This document shows positions 38,662 through 47,313 of a DNA stretch of 64,000 nucleotides, in pieces. A model generated the notes under the pieces. That model saw only the letters and a program-made list of their open reading frames with translations. It did not search any database and had not been told where the DNA came from. The stretch comes from Microbulbifer sp. Q7 (lineage in GTDB: Bacteria > Pseudomonadota > Gammaproteobacteria > Pseudomonadales > Cellvibrionaceae): positions 1,954,501-2,018,500 of the forward strand of contig NZ_LROY01000002.1 in assembly GCF_001639145.1 (NCBI RefSeq), read 5' to 3'. Both the position numbers and the translations under genes were made by a program. Position 1 is the first letter of the stretch; each line of letters starts with the position of its first letter.

Positions 38662-39225
38662 ATGCGCACCTGGCTACCACTGGTGATTGTGGTGATGCTG
38701 ATTTCCCTGGGGCTCTGGTTCGCCGAGAGCCCGCCGGAACAGCTGATGGGCAAGCGCCCCACCCAGCAGGAACACAACAGGGCCGCGGACCTTATCATCC
38801 GGGGCGCCCGCACGCGTCACTACGATGTGAACGGCAACCTCGCTTATGAAGTCGATGCCGAGCGCGTCACTTTTTTCCAGTTTGCCCGACGCGACCGGGC
38901 AGATCTCACTGAGCCGCGCATGATGTTTTACCAGGGTGAAGACTCCCGCTGGCGCACGGAATCGCGCTCTGGTGTCGCCTACAACAATGGGCAAAGGGTC
39001 GTACTGAAGGGGGATGTCTCCATCAAGGAGCTGCCGGGGCCAGGTATTACCCTGCGGACACCGAAAATCGAAATCAGGCCTCGCGAAGAATTCGCCGAGA
39101 CTGACAAAGTTGTTACCATTACCGACGGCCCCAACCTCACAACCGGCAAGGGCCTCCGCGCCGATCTAAAACAAGACAAGGTGGAAATTCTGTCCGATGT
39201 GGAAAGCCGCTATGAAGTCCGCTAA
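38662..39225 (+). CDS. lptC: LptC, LPS transport bridge protein
   Basis: Bitopic inner-membrane protein handing LPS from LptB2FG to LptA. 187 residues: membrane helix about 5-22 then the beta-jellyroll OstA-like domain. Its last 14 bases overlap lptA. Confidence 0.93.
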   Translation: MRTWLPLVIVVMLISLGLWFAESPPEQLMGKRPTQQEHNRAADLIIRGARTRHYDVNGNLAYEVDAERVTFFQFARRDRADLTEPRMMFYQGEDSRWRTESRSGVAYNNGQRVVLKGDVSIKELPGPGITLRTPKIEIRPREEFAETDKVVTITDGPNLTTGKGLRADLKQDKVEILSDVESRYEVR

Positions 39226-39757
39226 TACCGCCCGCACACTGCTCGCAACCACGTTGGCGGCGGTGGTCGCGCTGGCCAGCCTGCAGGCGCAGGCTCTACC
39301 CAATGATCGCCAGCAGCCTGTGAAAGTATCCGCCGACAACCTGGAGGCCAACCGCAGCAAAAACCTCTCGGTCTATAGCGGCAATGTGGTCATTACTCAG
39401 GGCTCCCTACAGATCCGCGCAGACCGGGTCGAGGTACACGGCAATGCCAGCGGCGAAATCCGCAAGGTGGTCGCCGTCGGCACCCCTGCCCATTTCCAGC
39501 AGCAAGTGGAAGAAAGCACCAGCCCGGTCAAGGCGCGCGCCCGGCGAATTGAATTTCTGGTGAGCACCGATGCCCTGCAGCTGACCGGTGAAGCCTTCGT
39601 CGACCGGGACGGCAACACCCTCTCCGCCGAGCGCATCGATTACGACCTCAATAGCGAGCAGATGCAGGCCCAGGGCCAATCGGAGAAGAAGCGCGTGGAA
39701 ATGATCTGGAAGCCCGAAGCGCAGCCCGCCCCCAAACCGGTCGAAGACGGCCAGTAG
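39212..39757 (+). CDS. lptA: LptA, periplasmic LPS carrier
   Basis: Forms the periplasmic jellyroll bridge for LPS. 181 residues from the ATG at 39212 (GGAAAG upstream); an ATG at 39197 is an alternative. Signal peptide cleaved near AQA-LPND, then the OstA fold beginning VKVSADNLEANRSKNLSVYSG. Overlaps the end of lptC. Confidence 0.93.
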   Translation: MKSANTARTLLATTLAAVVALASLQAQALPNDRQQPVKVSADNLEANRSKNLSVYSGNVVITQGSLQIRADRVEVHGNASGEIRKVVAVGTPAHFQQQVEESTSPVKARARRIEFLVSTDALQLTGEAFVDRDGNTLSAERIDYDLNSEQMQAQGQSEKKRVEMIWKPEAQPAPKPVEDGQ

Positions 39758-39841
39758 GCCATCCGCCCCATGGGGCCAGCGCCTGCAGAACTCACCAGAC
39801 AGATGTGGCCATTGCCACTGCACTAGATACCGGAATTCGCC

Positions 39842-40567
39842 ATGCCGACGCTCAAAGCGTTACATCTCGCCAAGCAGTACAAAAAACGCAAAGTCGTTCA
39901 GGATGTGTCCGTGAGCGTATCCAGCGGGCAGGTGGTGGGCCTGCTGGGCCCCAATGGTGCCGGCAAGACCACGTGTTTCTACATGATCGCCGGCCTGGTC
40001 CAGGCGGATGCCGGCCAGGTCATGATCGACGACGAAGATATCACCGGTCTTTCCATGCACGGCCGCGCCCGCAAGGGCATTGGCTACCTGCCTCAGGAAG
40101 CATCGGTATTCCGCCGCCTGACCGTGGCGGACAACATTCTCGCCATTCTCGAAACCCGCAAGGACCTCAACCGTAGCCAGCGTATGGCGCAACTTGAGGC
40201 CCTGCTGGAGGAATTCCACATCACCCACATCCGCGACAGCCTGGGGATGGCGCTGTCCGGCGGCGAGCGCCGTCGCGTTGAAATTGCGCGGGCCCTGGCG
40301 ACCAACCCCGCCTTTGTCCTGCTGGATGAACCCTTTGCCGGTGTCGACCCCATCTCGGTCAACGATATCAAGCAAATTATCCGCCATCTGCGGGACCGCG
40401 GTATCGGCGTACTGATTACCGACCACAATGTGCGCGAAACCCTGGATATCTGCGAGACCGCATTTATCGTCAGCGAGGGGCATATCATCGCCCACGGTGA
40501 CCCAAGAGACGTGGCAGAAAACAAACAGGTGAAAGATGTCTATCTGGGACACGAATTCACCATTTAA
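39842..40567 (+). CDS. lptB: LptB, ATPase of the LPS exporter
   Basis: ABC ATPase powering LPS extraction with LptFG. 241 residues; Walker [10 protein letters not shown], signature LSGGERRR, Walker [14 protein letters not shown]. An 84-base gap after lptA. Confidence 0.96.
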   Translation: MPTLKALHLAKQYKKRKVVQDVSVSVSSGQVVGLLGPNGAGKTTCFYMIAGLVQADAGQVMIDDEDITGLSMHGRARKGIGYLPQEASVFRRLTVADNILAILETRKDLNRSQRMAQLEALLEEFHITHIRDSLGMALSGGERRRVEIARALATNPAFVLLDEPFAGVDPISVNDIKQIIRHLRDRGIGVLITDHNVRETLDICETAFIVSEGHIIAHGDPRDVAENKQVKDVYLGHEFTI

Positions 40568-40657
40568 GCGGTTTGCTAGGGGTTCATCTGCCCCGCGCCC
40601 CATTCTGTAGGCCGCTATCACACACAGCAACCTTGTGACCGGATCCACAAAAATTTT

Positions 40658-40673
40658 CGGCATGCTTATTGCT
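40658..40673 (+). promoter_or_regulatory. Candidate sigma-54 promoter ahead of rpoN
   Basis: CGGCATGCTTATTGCT matches the -24/-12 consensus TGGCAC-N5-TTGC closely: GG (40659-40660) and GC (40671-40672) are separated by exactly 10 bases. Autoregulation of rpoN is inferred only from this match. Confidence 0.45.
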
Positions 40674-40720
40674 TAAGCTGCCTCTTGTGTTCCGATTTGC
40701 CGCAAGGTAGTCTGCAGGAA

Positions 40721-40804
40721 ATGAGCTTTACGCCGCCGTATCAAGCATCAAATCTGCTGCGGCGGGCCAACGCCAGAATTTTCTGCCGGCAAACCCCCAT
40801 ATGA
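40721..40804 (+). CDS. Possible 27-codon leader ORF coupled to rpoN
   Basis: ATGAGCTTTACG opens a short frame ([20 protein letters not shown]...) whose TGA overlaps the rpoN ATG as ATGA. rpoN itself lacks a recognisable ribosome site, whereas AGGAA abuts this ATG (closer than ideal). It could couple translation of rpoN, but may be chance. Confidence 0.25.
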   Translation: MSFTPPYQASNLLRRANARIFCRQTPI

Positions 40805-42276
40805 AGCAGTCACTCCAGTTAAAACTCGGCACACAGCTGACAATGACACCGCAATTGCAACAGGCGATCCGCCTGCTGCAATTGTCGACGCTGGATCTGC
40901 AACAGGAAATCCAGTCCGCCCTAGACAGCAACCCCCTGCTGGAATCCGACTTCGACGAACACGCCGGCGAATCCCATCAGGACCAGAACACCCCCGCGCA
41001 ATCCGAAACCAAAGAGCCGGAAACCCGTGCGCAGGAAGCTGCCCGAGAGACGCAAAGCGAGTCTACGGCCGAGGGTGACTGGAACAGCGAAATCCCGGAC
41101 GACCTGCCAGTCGATACCCGCTGGGACGACATTTACACCGGCGGTAGCTACAGCGGTGGCGATGGCGATGAGTACGCGCTGGAACAGCGCAACGCGGCCT
41201 CCGAAAGCCTGCAGGACCACCTGCTTTGGCAGTTAAACCTGACCCCGCTGACGGATATCGACAAGCTGATCGGCGAAACCCTGATCGACGCCATTGCCCC
41301 CAACGGTTTCCTCGACGCGGACCTCGACGAGGTGGCCGCAACCTTCGAGGTGGAGGCCGACGAGGTGCTGACCGTACTGAAAACCATTCAGCAGCTGGAA
41401 CCCGCGGGCTGTGGCGCCCGCGACCTGCGCGAGAGCCTGCTATTGCAATTGCGCCAGTTGCCGGAGGAGACACCGTGGATCACCGAGGCCCTGCTGGTAG
41501 TGAGCCAGCACCTCGACCTGCTGGGCAAGCGGGACTTCCGCCAGCTGACCCGCCGCACGCGGCTCAACGAGTCACAGCTAGGCGAGGTCATGCGACTGAT
41601 CCAGACCCTCACCCCGTATCCAGGGGAAGCCTTCGGCGGTGAAGAACCCCAGTATGTGGTGCCCGATGTGATCGTCAGCCGCAAGCACAATCGCTGGGTG
41701 GTCGAGCTCAACCCGGAAACCACCCCCAAGCTGCGTATCAATGACACCTATGCCTCACTGATCAAACGCGCCGACAATTCCAGTGACAACAATTACCTGC
41801 GCGACAACCTCCAGGAAGCACGCTGGTTCCTGAAAAGCCTGCAAAGCCGCCACGAGACACTGCTCAAGGTAGCCAGCTGCATTGTGGAAAAACAGCAGGG
41901 CTTCTTTGAGCTGGGGCCGGAGGGTATGAAACCCATGGTACTGGCGAACATTGCCGAGACCATCGGCATGCACGAGTCGACCATTTCCCGGGTAACCACC
42001 CAGAAGTACATGCTCACGCCCCGCGGCGTCTTCGAGCTGAAATACTTCTTCTCCAGCCATGTGAGCACCGACTCCGGGGAGGATGCCTCATCCACCGCCA
42101 TCCGCGCCCTGATCCGTAAGCTGATTGATGCCGAACAGCCACGCAAACCGCTGTCAGACAACAAAATCACCCAGGAACTGGACTCCCAGGGTATTAAAGT
42201 CGCGCGGCGCACGGTCGCCAAGTACCGAGAATCCATGGGTATTCCCTCGTCCAGCGAGAGAAAGCGACTGGTTTAA
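40801..42276 (+). CDS. rpoN: RpoN, sigma-54
   Basis: Alternative sigma factor needing enhancer-binding activators. 491 residues: glutamine-rich activator-interacting region I (1-50, [19 protein letters not shown]), acidic region II (about 55-120), core-binding and DNA-binding regions, and the RpoN box [10 protein letters not shown] (468-477). No ribosome site is visible before the ATG. Starts the conserved rpoN-hpf-ptsN-rapZ-ptsO group. Confidence 0.97.
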   Translation: MKQSLQLKLGTQLTMTPQLQQAIRLLQLSTLDLQQEIQSALDSNPLLESDFDEHAGESHQDQNTPAQSETKEPETRAQEAARETQSESTAEGDWNSEIPDDLPVDTRWDDIYTGGSYSGGDGDEYALEQRNAASESLQDHLLWQLNLTPLTDIDKLIGETLIDAIAPNGFLDADLDEVAATFEVEADEVLTVLKTIQQLEPAGCGARDLRESLLLQLRQLPEETPWITEALLVVSQHLDLLGKRDFRQLTRRTRLNESQLGEVMRLIQTLTPYPGEAFGGEEPQYVVPDVIVSRKHNRWVVELNPETTPKLRINDTYASLIKRADNSSDNNYLRDNLQEARWFLKSLQSRHETLLKVASCIVEKQQGFFELGPEGMKPMVLANIAETIGMHESTISRVTTQKYMLTPRGVFELKYFFSSHVSTDSGEDASSTAIRALIRKLIDAEQPRKPLSDNKITQELDSQGIKVARRTVAKYRESMGIPSSSERKRLV

Positions 42277-42445
42277 CTGCAGCAGTCACTGATTGCGGGA
42301 ATTTCCTTCGTCGCCTGCACACTTTCTGTACAACCAATGGCTATACATTGAGTGTATCCTTCCATTCTGGCGCACTTCCTAGTAGGGTTGCCGCCCTGTG
42401 CGGGGGTCCAGCCAGATTTGTGTTGCACCCGATGAGGAGAAATCC

Positions 42446-42739
42446 ATGCAGATCAATATCAGTGGCCACCATGTAGACGTTACTCCGGCCATTCGCGATT
42501 ACTGCCAGACCAAACTGGACAAGCTCTCCCGCCACAATGACCTGATTACCAATACTCAGGTCATCCTTTCCGTCGACAAACTGATCCAGAAAGCCGAGGC
42601 ACGGGTTCACGTGAACGGCAACAAGGATATTTTTGCCGATTCGGAATCTGAGGACATGTACGCAGCGATCGATTCGCTGACTGACAAACTCGACCGGCAA
42701 CTGCTGAAACACAAAGAGAAGTTGCGCAGTCACCGCTAG
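42446..42739 (+). CDS. hpf: Hpf, ribosome hibernation factor
   Basis: 97-residue short-form hibernation-promoting factor (MQINISGHHVDVTPAIRDY) that dimerises or stabilises idle 70S ribosomes. GAGGAG precedes the chosen ATG. 169 bases after rpoN, so a separate promoter is possible. Confidence 0.95.
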   Translation: MQINISGHHVDVTPAIRDYCQTKLDKLSRHNDLITNTQVILSVDKLIQKAEARVHVNGNKDIFADSESEDMYAAIDSLTDKLDRQLLKHKEKLRSHR

Positions 42740-42793
42740 TCGTAACACAACCAGGTTACCGGCTGGCCTGCACCGCTAGATCATCAGTACGTT

Positions 42794-43255
42794 ATGACAT
42801 TGGAAGCATTACTCTCTCCCCGCCTGAGCCTTTGCCATCTGGCGGGGAGCAGCAAAAAAAAGCTGTTACTCAACATCGCCCAGGCGATTTCAGAGCAACA
42901 TCCCGATCTGGACTCTGACACGATCTTCAACCAGCTGGTCGCCCGGGAGCGCCTCGGCTCTACCGGTATCGGCGAGGGTGTCGCCATTCCTCACTGTCGC
43001 CTGCCCGGTTGTGCGGGCCCGATCGGCGTACTCTGCACCACATCCCCGGCGGTGGACTTCGATGCCATCGACCGCCAACCGGTGGACTTGCTGTTTGCCC
43101 TGTTGGTACCCGAAGACTCGGACCAGGAGCACCTGGACACCCTCGCCGAAATTGCTGCCCTGTTCAGCGACAGCCGCGTACGTGAAAAGCTGCGCGCGGC
43201 CACCACCAGCGACGAACTATACGCACTGGCCATCAACAGCGCTGCCGCGGCATAA
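42794..43255 (+). CDS. ptsN: PtsN, EIIA of the nitrogen PTS
   Basis: 153 residues; phosphorylated histidine H67 in GVAIPHCRL. Regulatory phosphocarrier receiving phosphate from NPr (ptsO, below) and affecting potassium and nitrogen/carbon control. Confidence 0.96.
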   Translation: MTLEALLSPRLSLCHLAGSSKKKLLLNIAQAISEQHPDLDSDTIFNQLVARERLGSTGIGEGVAIPHCRLPGCAGPIGVLCTTSPAVDFDAIDRQPVDLLFALLVPEDSDQEHLDTLAEIAALFSDSRVREKLRAATTSDELYALAINSAAAA

Positions 43256-43352
43256 TAGGCCGCGAATGCCGGCGACAGCCCGTTGCCGGTGCCGCTCAAG
43301 TTAGCCACTCTGGCCGCATACTGCGCCGGATTCAGCAAGGAGTGCGTGTTCT

Positions 43353-44213
43353 ATGCGACTGGTCATAATCAGCGGCCGCTCGGGCTCCGGAAAGAGCTCC
43401 GCGCTGCAACTGCTGGAAGATGTTGGCTTCAATTGCATCGACAACCTCCCGGCCAGCCTGCTGCCCGAACTCATCCGCCGAGTCGCCGAGCAACCCTCCC
43501 AAGAAAACACCCAGCTGGCGCTTGGCATCGACGCCCGCAACCTGTGGCACGATGTGCGTCAGGCTCCCAAGGTCATCAACGACCTGCGCGACAGCGGCAT
43601 CGATTGCGACGTCATCTACCTGGATGCGCGCTCGCCGGTACTGGTGCAACGATTCAGCGAGACCCGCCGCAAACACCCCCTGAGCGACAGCCACACCCAC
43701 CTGCTTGAAGCGCTCAATCGCGAGAAGGAGCTGCTGGCACCGCTCGCGTCCATGGCCGACCTGGTCATTGATACCAGCAGCCTCAGCCTGCACCAGCTGC
43801 GCGACCAGATGAAATCCCGGGTCGTGGGCAAAGACTCGCCCGGCATGGCCATCCTGTTCCAGTCCTTTGGTTTCAAGCACGGTGTGCCCGTCGATGCAGA
43901 CCTGGTGTTTGACCTGCGCTGCCTGCCCAACCCCTACTGGATACCGGAACTGCGCAACAAAACCGGCATGGACCCGGAAGTGGCCGAATTCCTGCAGTCT
44001 CACCAGGAGACCAGGGATATGCAGCGAGACATCACCCAGTTCCTGGAACGCTGGCTACCCAGTTATCAGCAAAGCAACCGCAGCTATACCTCGGTATCAA
44101 TCGGTTGCACTGGCGGCCGCCACCGCTCGGTGTACATGGTGGAGCAGCTGGCCAAAGCCTTTGCCGGGATTTTCGAGAATATCCAGGTTCGACACCGCGA
44201 ACAGCAAAAATGA
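43353..44213 (+). CDS. rapZ: RapZ, nucleotide-binding RNA adaptor
   Basis: 286 residues; P-loop GRSGSGKSS at 8-16 and C-terminal GCTGGRHRSVYMVE. In E. coli it directs RNase E to the GlmZ sRNA, controlling glucosamine-6-phosphate synthesis. Same group as ptsN and ptsO. Confidence 0.95.
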   Translation: MRLVIISGRSGSGKSSALQLLEDVGFNCIDNLPASLLPELIRRVAEQPSQENTQLALGIDARNLWHDVRQAPKVINDLRDSGIDCDVIYLDARSPVLVQRFSETRRKHPLSDSHTHLLEALNREKELLAPLASMADLVIDTSSLSLHQLRDQMKSRVVGKDSPGMAILFQSFGFKHGVPVDADLVFDLRCLPNPYWIPELRNKTGMDPEVAEFLQSHQETRDMQRDITQFLERWLPSYQQSNRSYTSVSIGCTGGRHRSVYMVEQLAKAFAGIFENIQVRHREQQK

Positions 44214-44245
44214 GCCCGGGCCGGAGCATACGATAGATACCCACC

Positions 44246-44515
44246 ATGCAAAAAAGCCGCATCACCATTATCAATAAACTGGGGCTACACGCGCGCGCCG
44301 CGAGCAAGTTTGCCCAGACCAGCGCGCGCTTTTCCTCTGAAGTGAAAGTGCACTGCCAGGGCAAGGCCGTGGACGGCAAAAGCGTGATGGCACTCATGCT
44401 GCTTGCCGCGGGCAAAGGCGTGGAGCTGGAACTGGAAATCTGCGGCCGCGATGAAGATGCGGCGCACGAGGCCATCTGCCTGCTGATTAACGACCGCTTT
44501 GGTGAGGGCGAATAA
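44246..44515 (+). CDS. ptsO: NPr, HPr-like protein of the nitrogen PTS
   Basis: 89 residues; active H15 in GLHARAA and a conserved serine region GKSVMALMLLAA. Phosphate donor to PtsN. 32 bases after rapZ. Confidence 0.95.
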   Translation: MQKSRITIINKLGLHARAASKFAQTSARFSSEVKVHCQGKAVDGKSVMALMLLAAGKGVELELEICGRDEDAAHEAICLLINDRFGEGE

Positions 44516-44590
44516 AAAGGCGCCTGCCGCCCCCCTTTCTACCCTTATAATGCCGGCCCTCGCAGTACCCCCCAACAAGCAGGTGTTTAC

Positions 44591-45958
44591 GTGCCCAAGC
44601 CCTCCAACGCCGACATCTCATTCCGCGCTCAGAACCAGCTCGGTGCGCTGTATGCGGCGCTGGACAGTGGCACCGGGCGGGAAGTGCAGCGCATGCTGTC
44701 CTCACTCTCCCCGCAAAGCATCGCCCAGCTGCTCGAGAGCTCGCCGCCGCGCATCCGCCAGGTACTGTGGAAACTGATCGACCGCGAGGTCGAGGGCGAG
44801 GTACTGCAGGAGCTGCCGGACGAGGTACAGAGCCAGATTCTCTCGACCATGGACACCGAGGAAATGGTGGCCGTGATGGAGGGCCTAGATGCGGACGATG
44901 TGGCAGACATCCTCCAGCAATTACCCGAACGGGTGATGGCGGAAGTACTCTCTGCCATGAGCGAGCACGACCGCCAGCGGGTGGAAGACGTCCTCGCTTA
45001 CGACGAGGAAACCGCCGGCGGCCTGATGGACACGGAAATTGTCTCCGTGCGCCCCAACCTGCACCTCGATGTGGTGCTGCGCTACCTGCGCCGCCACGAG
45101 CAGCTGCCCGAATCCACCGACAACCTGTTTGTGGTCAACCGCAAAGACCGCTTTATCGGCCTGCTGCCACTGACCAAACTACTGACCACAGATCCCTCCG
45201 TCACCGTACGTGAAATCATGATCACCGACGTGGACCCCATTCCCGCCGATATGCCGGACGACGAAGTGGCTCGCCTGTTTACCAAATACGACTGGATTAC
45301 CGCGCCGGTGGTGGACGAGGAAAATCGCCTGCTGGGGCGGATCACCATCGACGACGTGGTCGATGTGATCCGGGAGGACGCCGACCACTCGCTGATGAGC
45401 CTGGCGGGCCTCGACGAGGAAGAGGACACCTTCGCACCGGTAAAACGCACCGCGCCCCGTCGCGCAATCTGGCTCGGCATCAACCTGCTCACCGCCCTGC
45501 TCGCTTCCTGGGTCATCAACCTGTTTCAGGACACCATCGACAAGGTGGTGGCCCTCGCCGTACTGATGCCGATTGTCGCCAGTATGGGCGGTGTCGCCGG
45601 CAGCCAGACCCTCACGGTCATCATTCGCGGCATGGCCCTTGGCCAGGTCGGGCGCAGTAACCTGAGCTGGCTCCTGTCCCGTGAGCTGGCCAGTGGCGCG
45701 CTGAATGCGATTCTTTGGGCCGCGGTGATGGGCGGTATCGCCGCGCTCTGGTTTGGCGATACCCGCATTGCCCTGATTATCATAGCGGCCATGGTCATCA
45801 ACCTGGTCACCGCGGCCTTCGCCGGTACTATCCTACCGGTGGCCCTGCGTGCCCTGCGCATCGACCCCGCCCTGGCCGGCGGCGTGGCCCTGACCACGGT
45901 CACCGATGTGGTGGGCTTTATGTCTTTCCTCGGCCTCGCGACCTGGTTTTTTATTTGA
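44591..45958 (+). CDS. mgtE: MgtE-type magnesium channel
   Basis: 455 residues: cytosolic superhelical N-domain (about 20-130), two CBS domains (about 140-265), plug helix, and five membrane helices (about 290-455) with the pore-lining PIVASMGGVAGSQT. GTG start; TATAAT at 44546-44551 lies upstream, without a clear -35. Confidence 0.95.
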   Translation: MPKPSNADISFRAQNQLGALYAALDSGTGREVQRMLSSLSPQSIAQLLESSPPRIRQVLWKLIDREVEGEVLQELPDEVQSQILSTMDTEEMVAVMEGLDADDVADILQQLPERVMAEVLSAMSEHDRQRVEDVLAYDEETAGGLMDTEIVSVRPNLHLDVVLRYLRRHEQLPESTDNLFVVNRKDRFIGLLPLTKLLTTDPSVTVREIMITDVDPIPADMPDDEVARLFTKYDWITAPVVDEENRLLGRITIDDVVDVIREDADHSLMSLAGLDEEEDTFAPVKRTAPRRAIWLGINLLTALLASWVINLFQDTIDKVVALAVLMPIVASMGGVAGSQTLTVIIRGMALGQVGRSNLSWLLSRELASGALNAILWAAVMGGIAALWFGDTRIALIIIAAMVINLVTAAFAGTILPVALRALRIDPALAGGVALTTVTDVVGFMSFLGLATWFFI

Positions 45959-46010
45959 CGCGCAGCCTATTCAGGTTCCGTTTACCCCAGTACTGTTTCA
46001 GAGATATACC

Positions 46011-46541
46011 ATGCACAATTCAGATGATCCCGGCGCTTTTGACGAATTTGAGGACGAGAATTTCAAAAGCAAAACCCAGGTCAAGCAGGAAATGCACGAG
46101 CTGCAGGCACTCGGCAAGCAGCTGACCGAGCTGAACCCGGCGAAGCTGGCCGAGGTCCCCATGGATGCGGTGCTGAGCGAGGCCATCGACACCATGCACC
46201 GGATCAAGTCCCGGGAAGCGCGCCGCCGCCAGTTGCAGTACATCGGCAAACTCATGCGCAAGGCCGATGTCGAGGCGATCCAGGCGGTACTGGAGAAGCA
46301 CCGGGAACAGGACCACCTGCACCTGCGTTTTGACCGCATGGCGGAAGAATGGCGGGAACGGTTACTGGAACAGGGGAAAGAGGCGCAGAGTGCGTTTTTC
46401 GACGCCCATCCCGGTGCCGATCACCAGCAGGTGCGCGCCCTGATTCGCGAAGCCAACAAAGAAATCGCGAACAAAAAAGCGCCGACCAACCAGCGCAAGC
46501 TGTTTCGCTATCTGCGGGACTTCTTCATGCAGGAAAGCTGA
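46011..46541 (+). CDS. darP: DarP (YjgA), 50S assembly protein
   Basis: 176 residues, mostly helical and charged (LGKQLTELNPAKLAEVP, IKSREARRRQLQYIGKLMR). DarP associates with late pre-50S particles. The ATG at 46011 is preferred over an upstream start inside mgtE. Confidence 0.93.
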   Translation: MHNSDDPGAFDEFEDENFKSKTQVKQEMHELQALGKQLTELNPAKLAEVPMDAVLSEAIDTMHRIKSREARRRQLQYIGKLMRKADVEAIQAVLEKHREQDHLHLRFDRMAEEWRERLLEQGKEAQSAFFDAHPGADHQQVRALIREANKEIANKKAPTNQRKLFRYLRDFFMQES

Positions 46542-46550
46542 TCCGTCGGG

Positions 46551-47189
46551 TCAGCGCCCGCCAGGGTCCTCCAGTGCGCCGGTGAGTTCGGTGCGGACAA
46601 TGTCGATCACTTTCGGGTTCTGGGGCACCCACCGGTGAAGGCTGACCGGGACCTGATAGGTATTCCCGATCGGCAGGCGCGAGCTGGTGCGGGGCACAAT
46701 GGTGGCGTCGTACGGCGTCCAGATGGATACGGGCGCAGCGCCTTCCAACACTGCGGCATCCCGGTTCAGATTGCTCAGGAATTCACTGCCGATGCGCAGT
46801 TGCCGTCCGCCTTTGTAGGGCAACAGGTGCGCCCACAGACTGCCGAAGTGGGGACTGGAGAGAGCGATGAACTTGTGCACCTTTTCTGCGCCGCCCAGTC
46901 TCTGCAGATAGTAGCGCGCCACAATTCCCCCCATGCTGAAGCCTACCAGTGCGCAGCTCTCATCCTCGCGGGTCATTGCCTCCACCAGGTCGCGCAACTG
47001 TGCCGCCATCGGCTCCATCCCATACCAGCCACTATTGGTCTGTAACCGGATGGTGCGCGCGACAAAACCTGACCGCTCCAACGCGCCCTGCATCCTTTGC
47101 ATCGACCTGCCCCGGTCGAAAATCCCGGGAATCAGTATCGCAATACGGCTCTTCATCATTTCCGCAAGATCCACCCAGTCACGAATCAT
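46551..47189 (-). CDS. Alpha/beta hydrolase (lipase-like)
   Basis: 212 residues with nucleophile elbow GFSMGG, oxyanion strand IAILIPGIFDRGRSM, and SSPHFGSLWAHLLPY. A downstream Asp (PYDATIVPRTSS) and His (VSLHRWVPQNP) can complete the triad. No signal peptide; substrate unknown. The ATG at 47189 with GGAG a few bases upstream is my choice; 47159 is an alternative. Confidence 0.8.
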   Translation of the reverse strand: MIRDWVDLAEMMKSRIAILIPGIFDRGRSMQRMQGALERSGFVARTIRLQTNSGWYGMEPMAAQLRDLVEAMTREDESCALVGFSMGGIVARYYLQRLGGAEKVHKFIALSSPHFGSLWAHLLPYKGGRQLRIGSEFLSNLNRDAAVLEGAAPVSIWTPYDATIVPRTSSRLPIGNTYQVPVSLHRWVPQNPKVIDIVRTELTGALEDPGGR

Positions 47190-47313
47190 CCTTCTCCACC
47201 CATTAAGGTTAGAAGGCAATAGTGCTGCGCGAAAACGAAATCGGGCCCGGAGGTAGAACCCCCGGGCCCGAATAATCAATCAACCGTCATCGAGTGGCGT
47301 CGGATCGGCCCGC

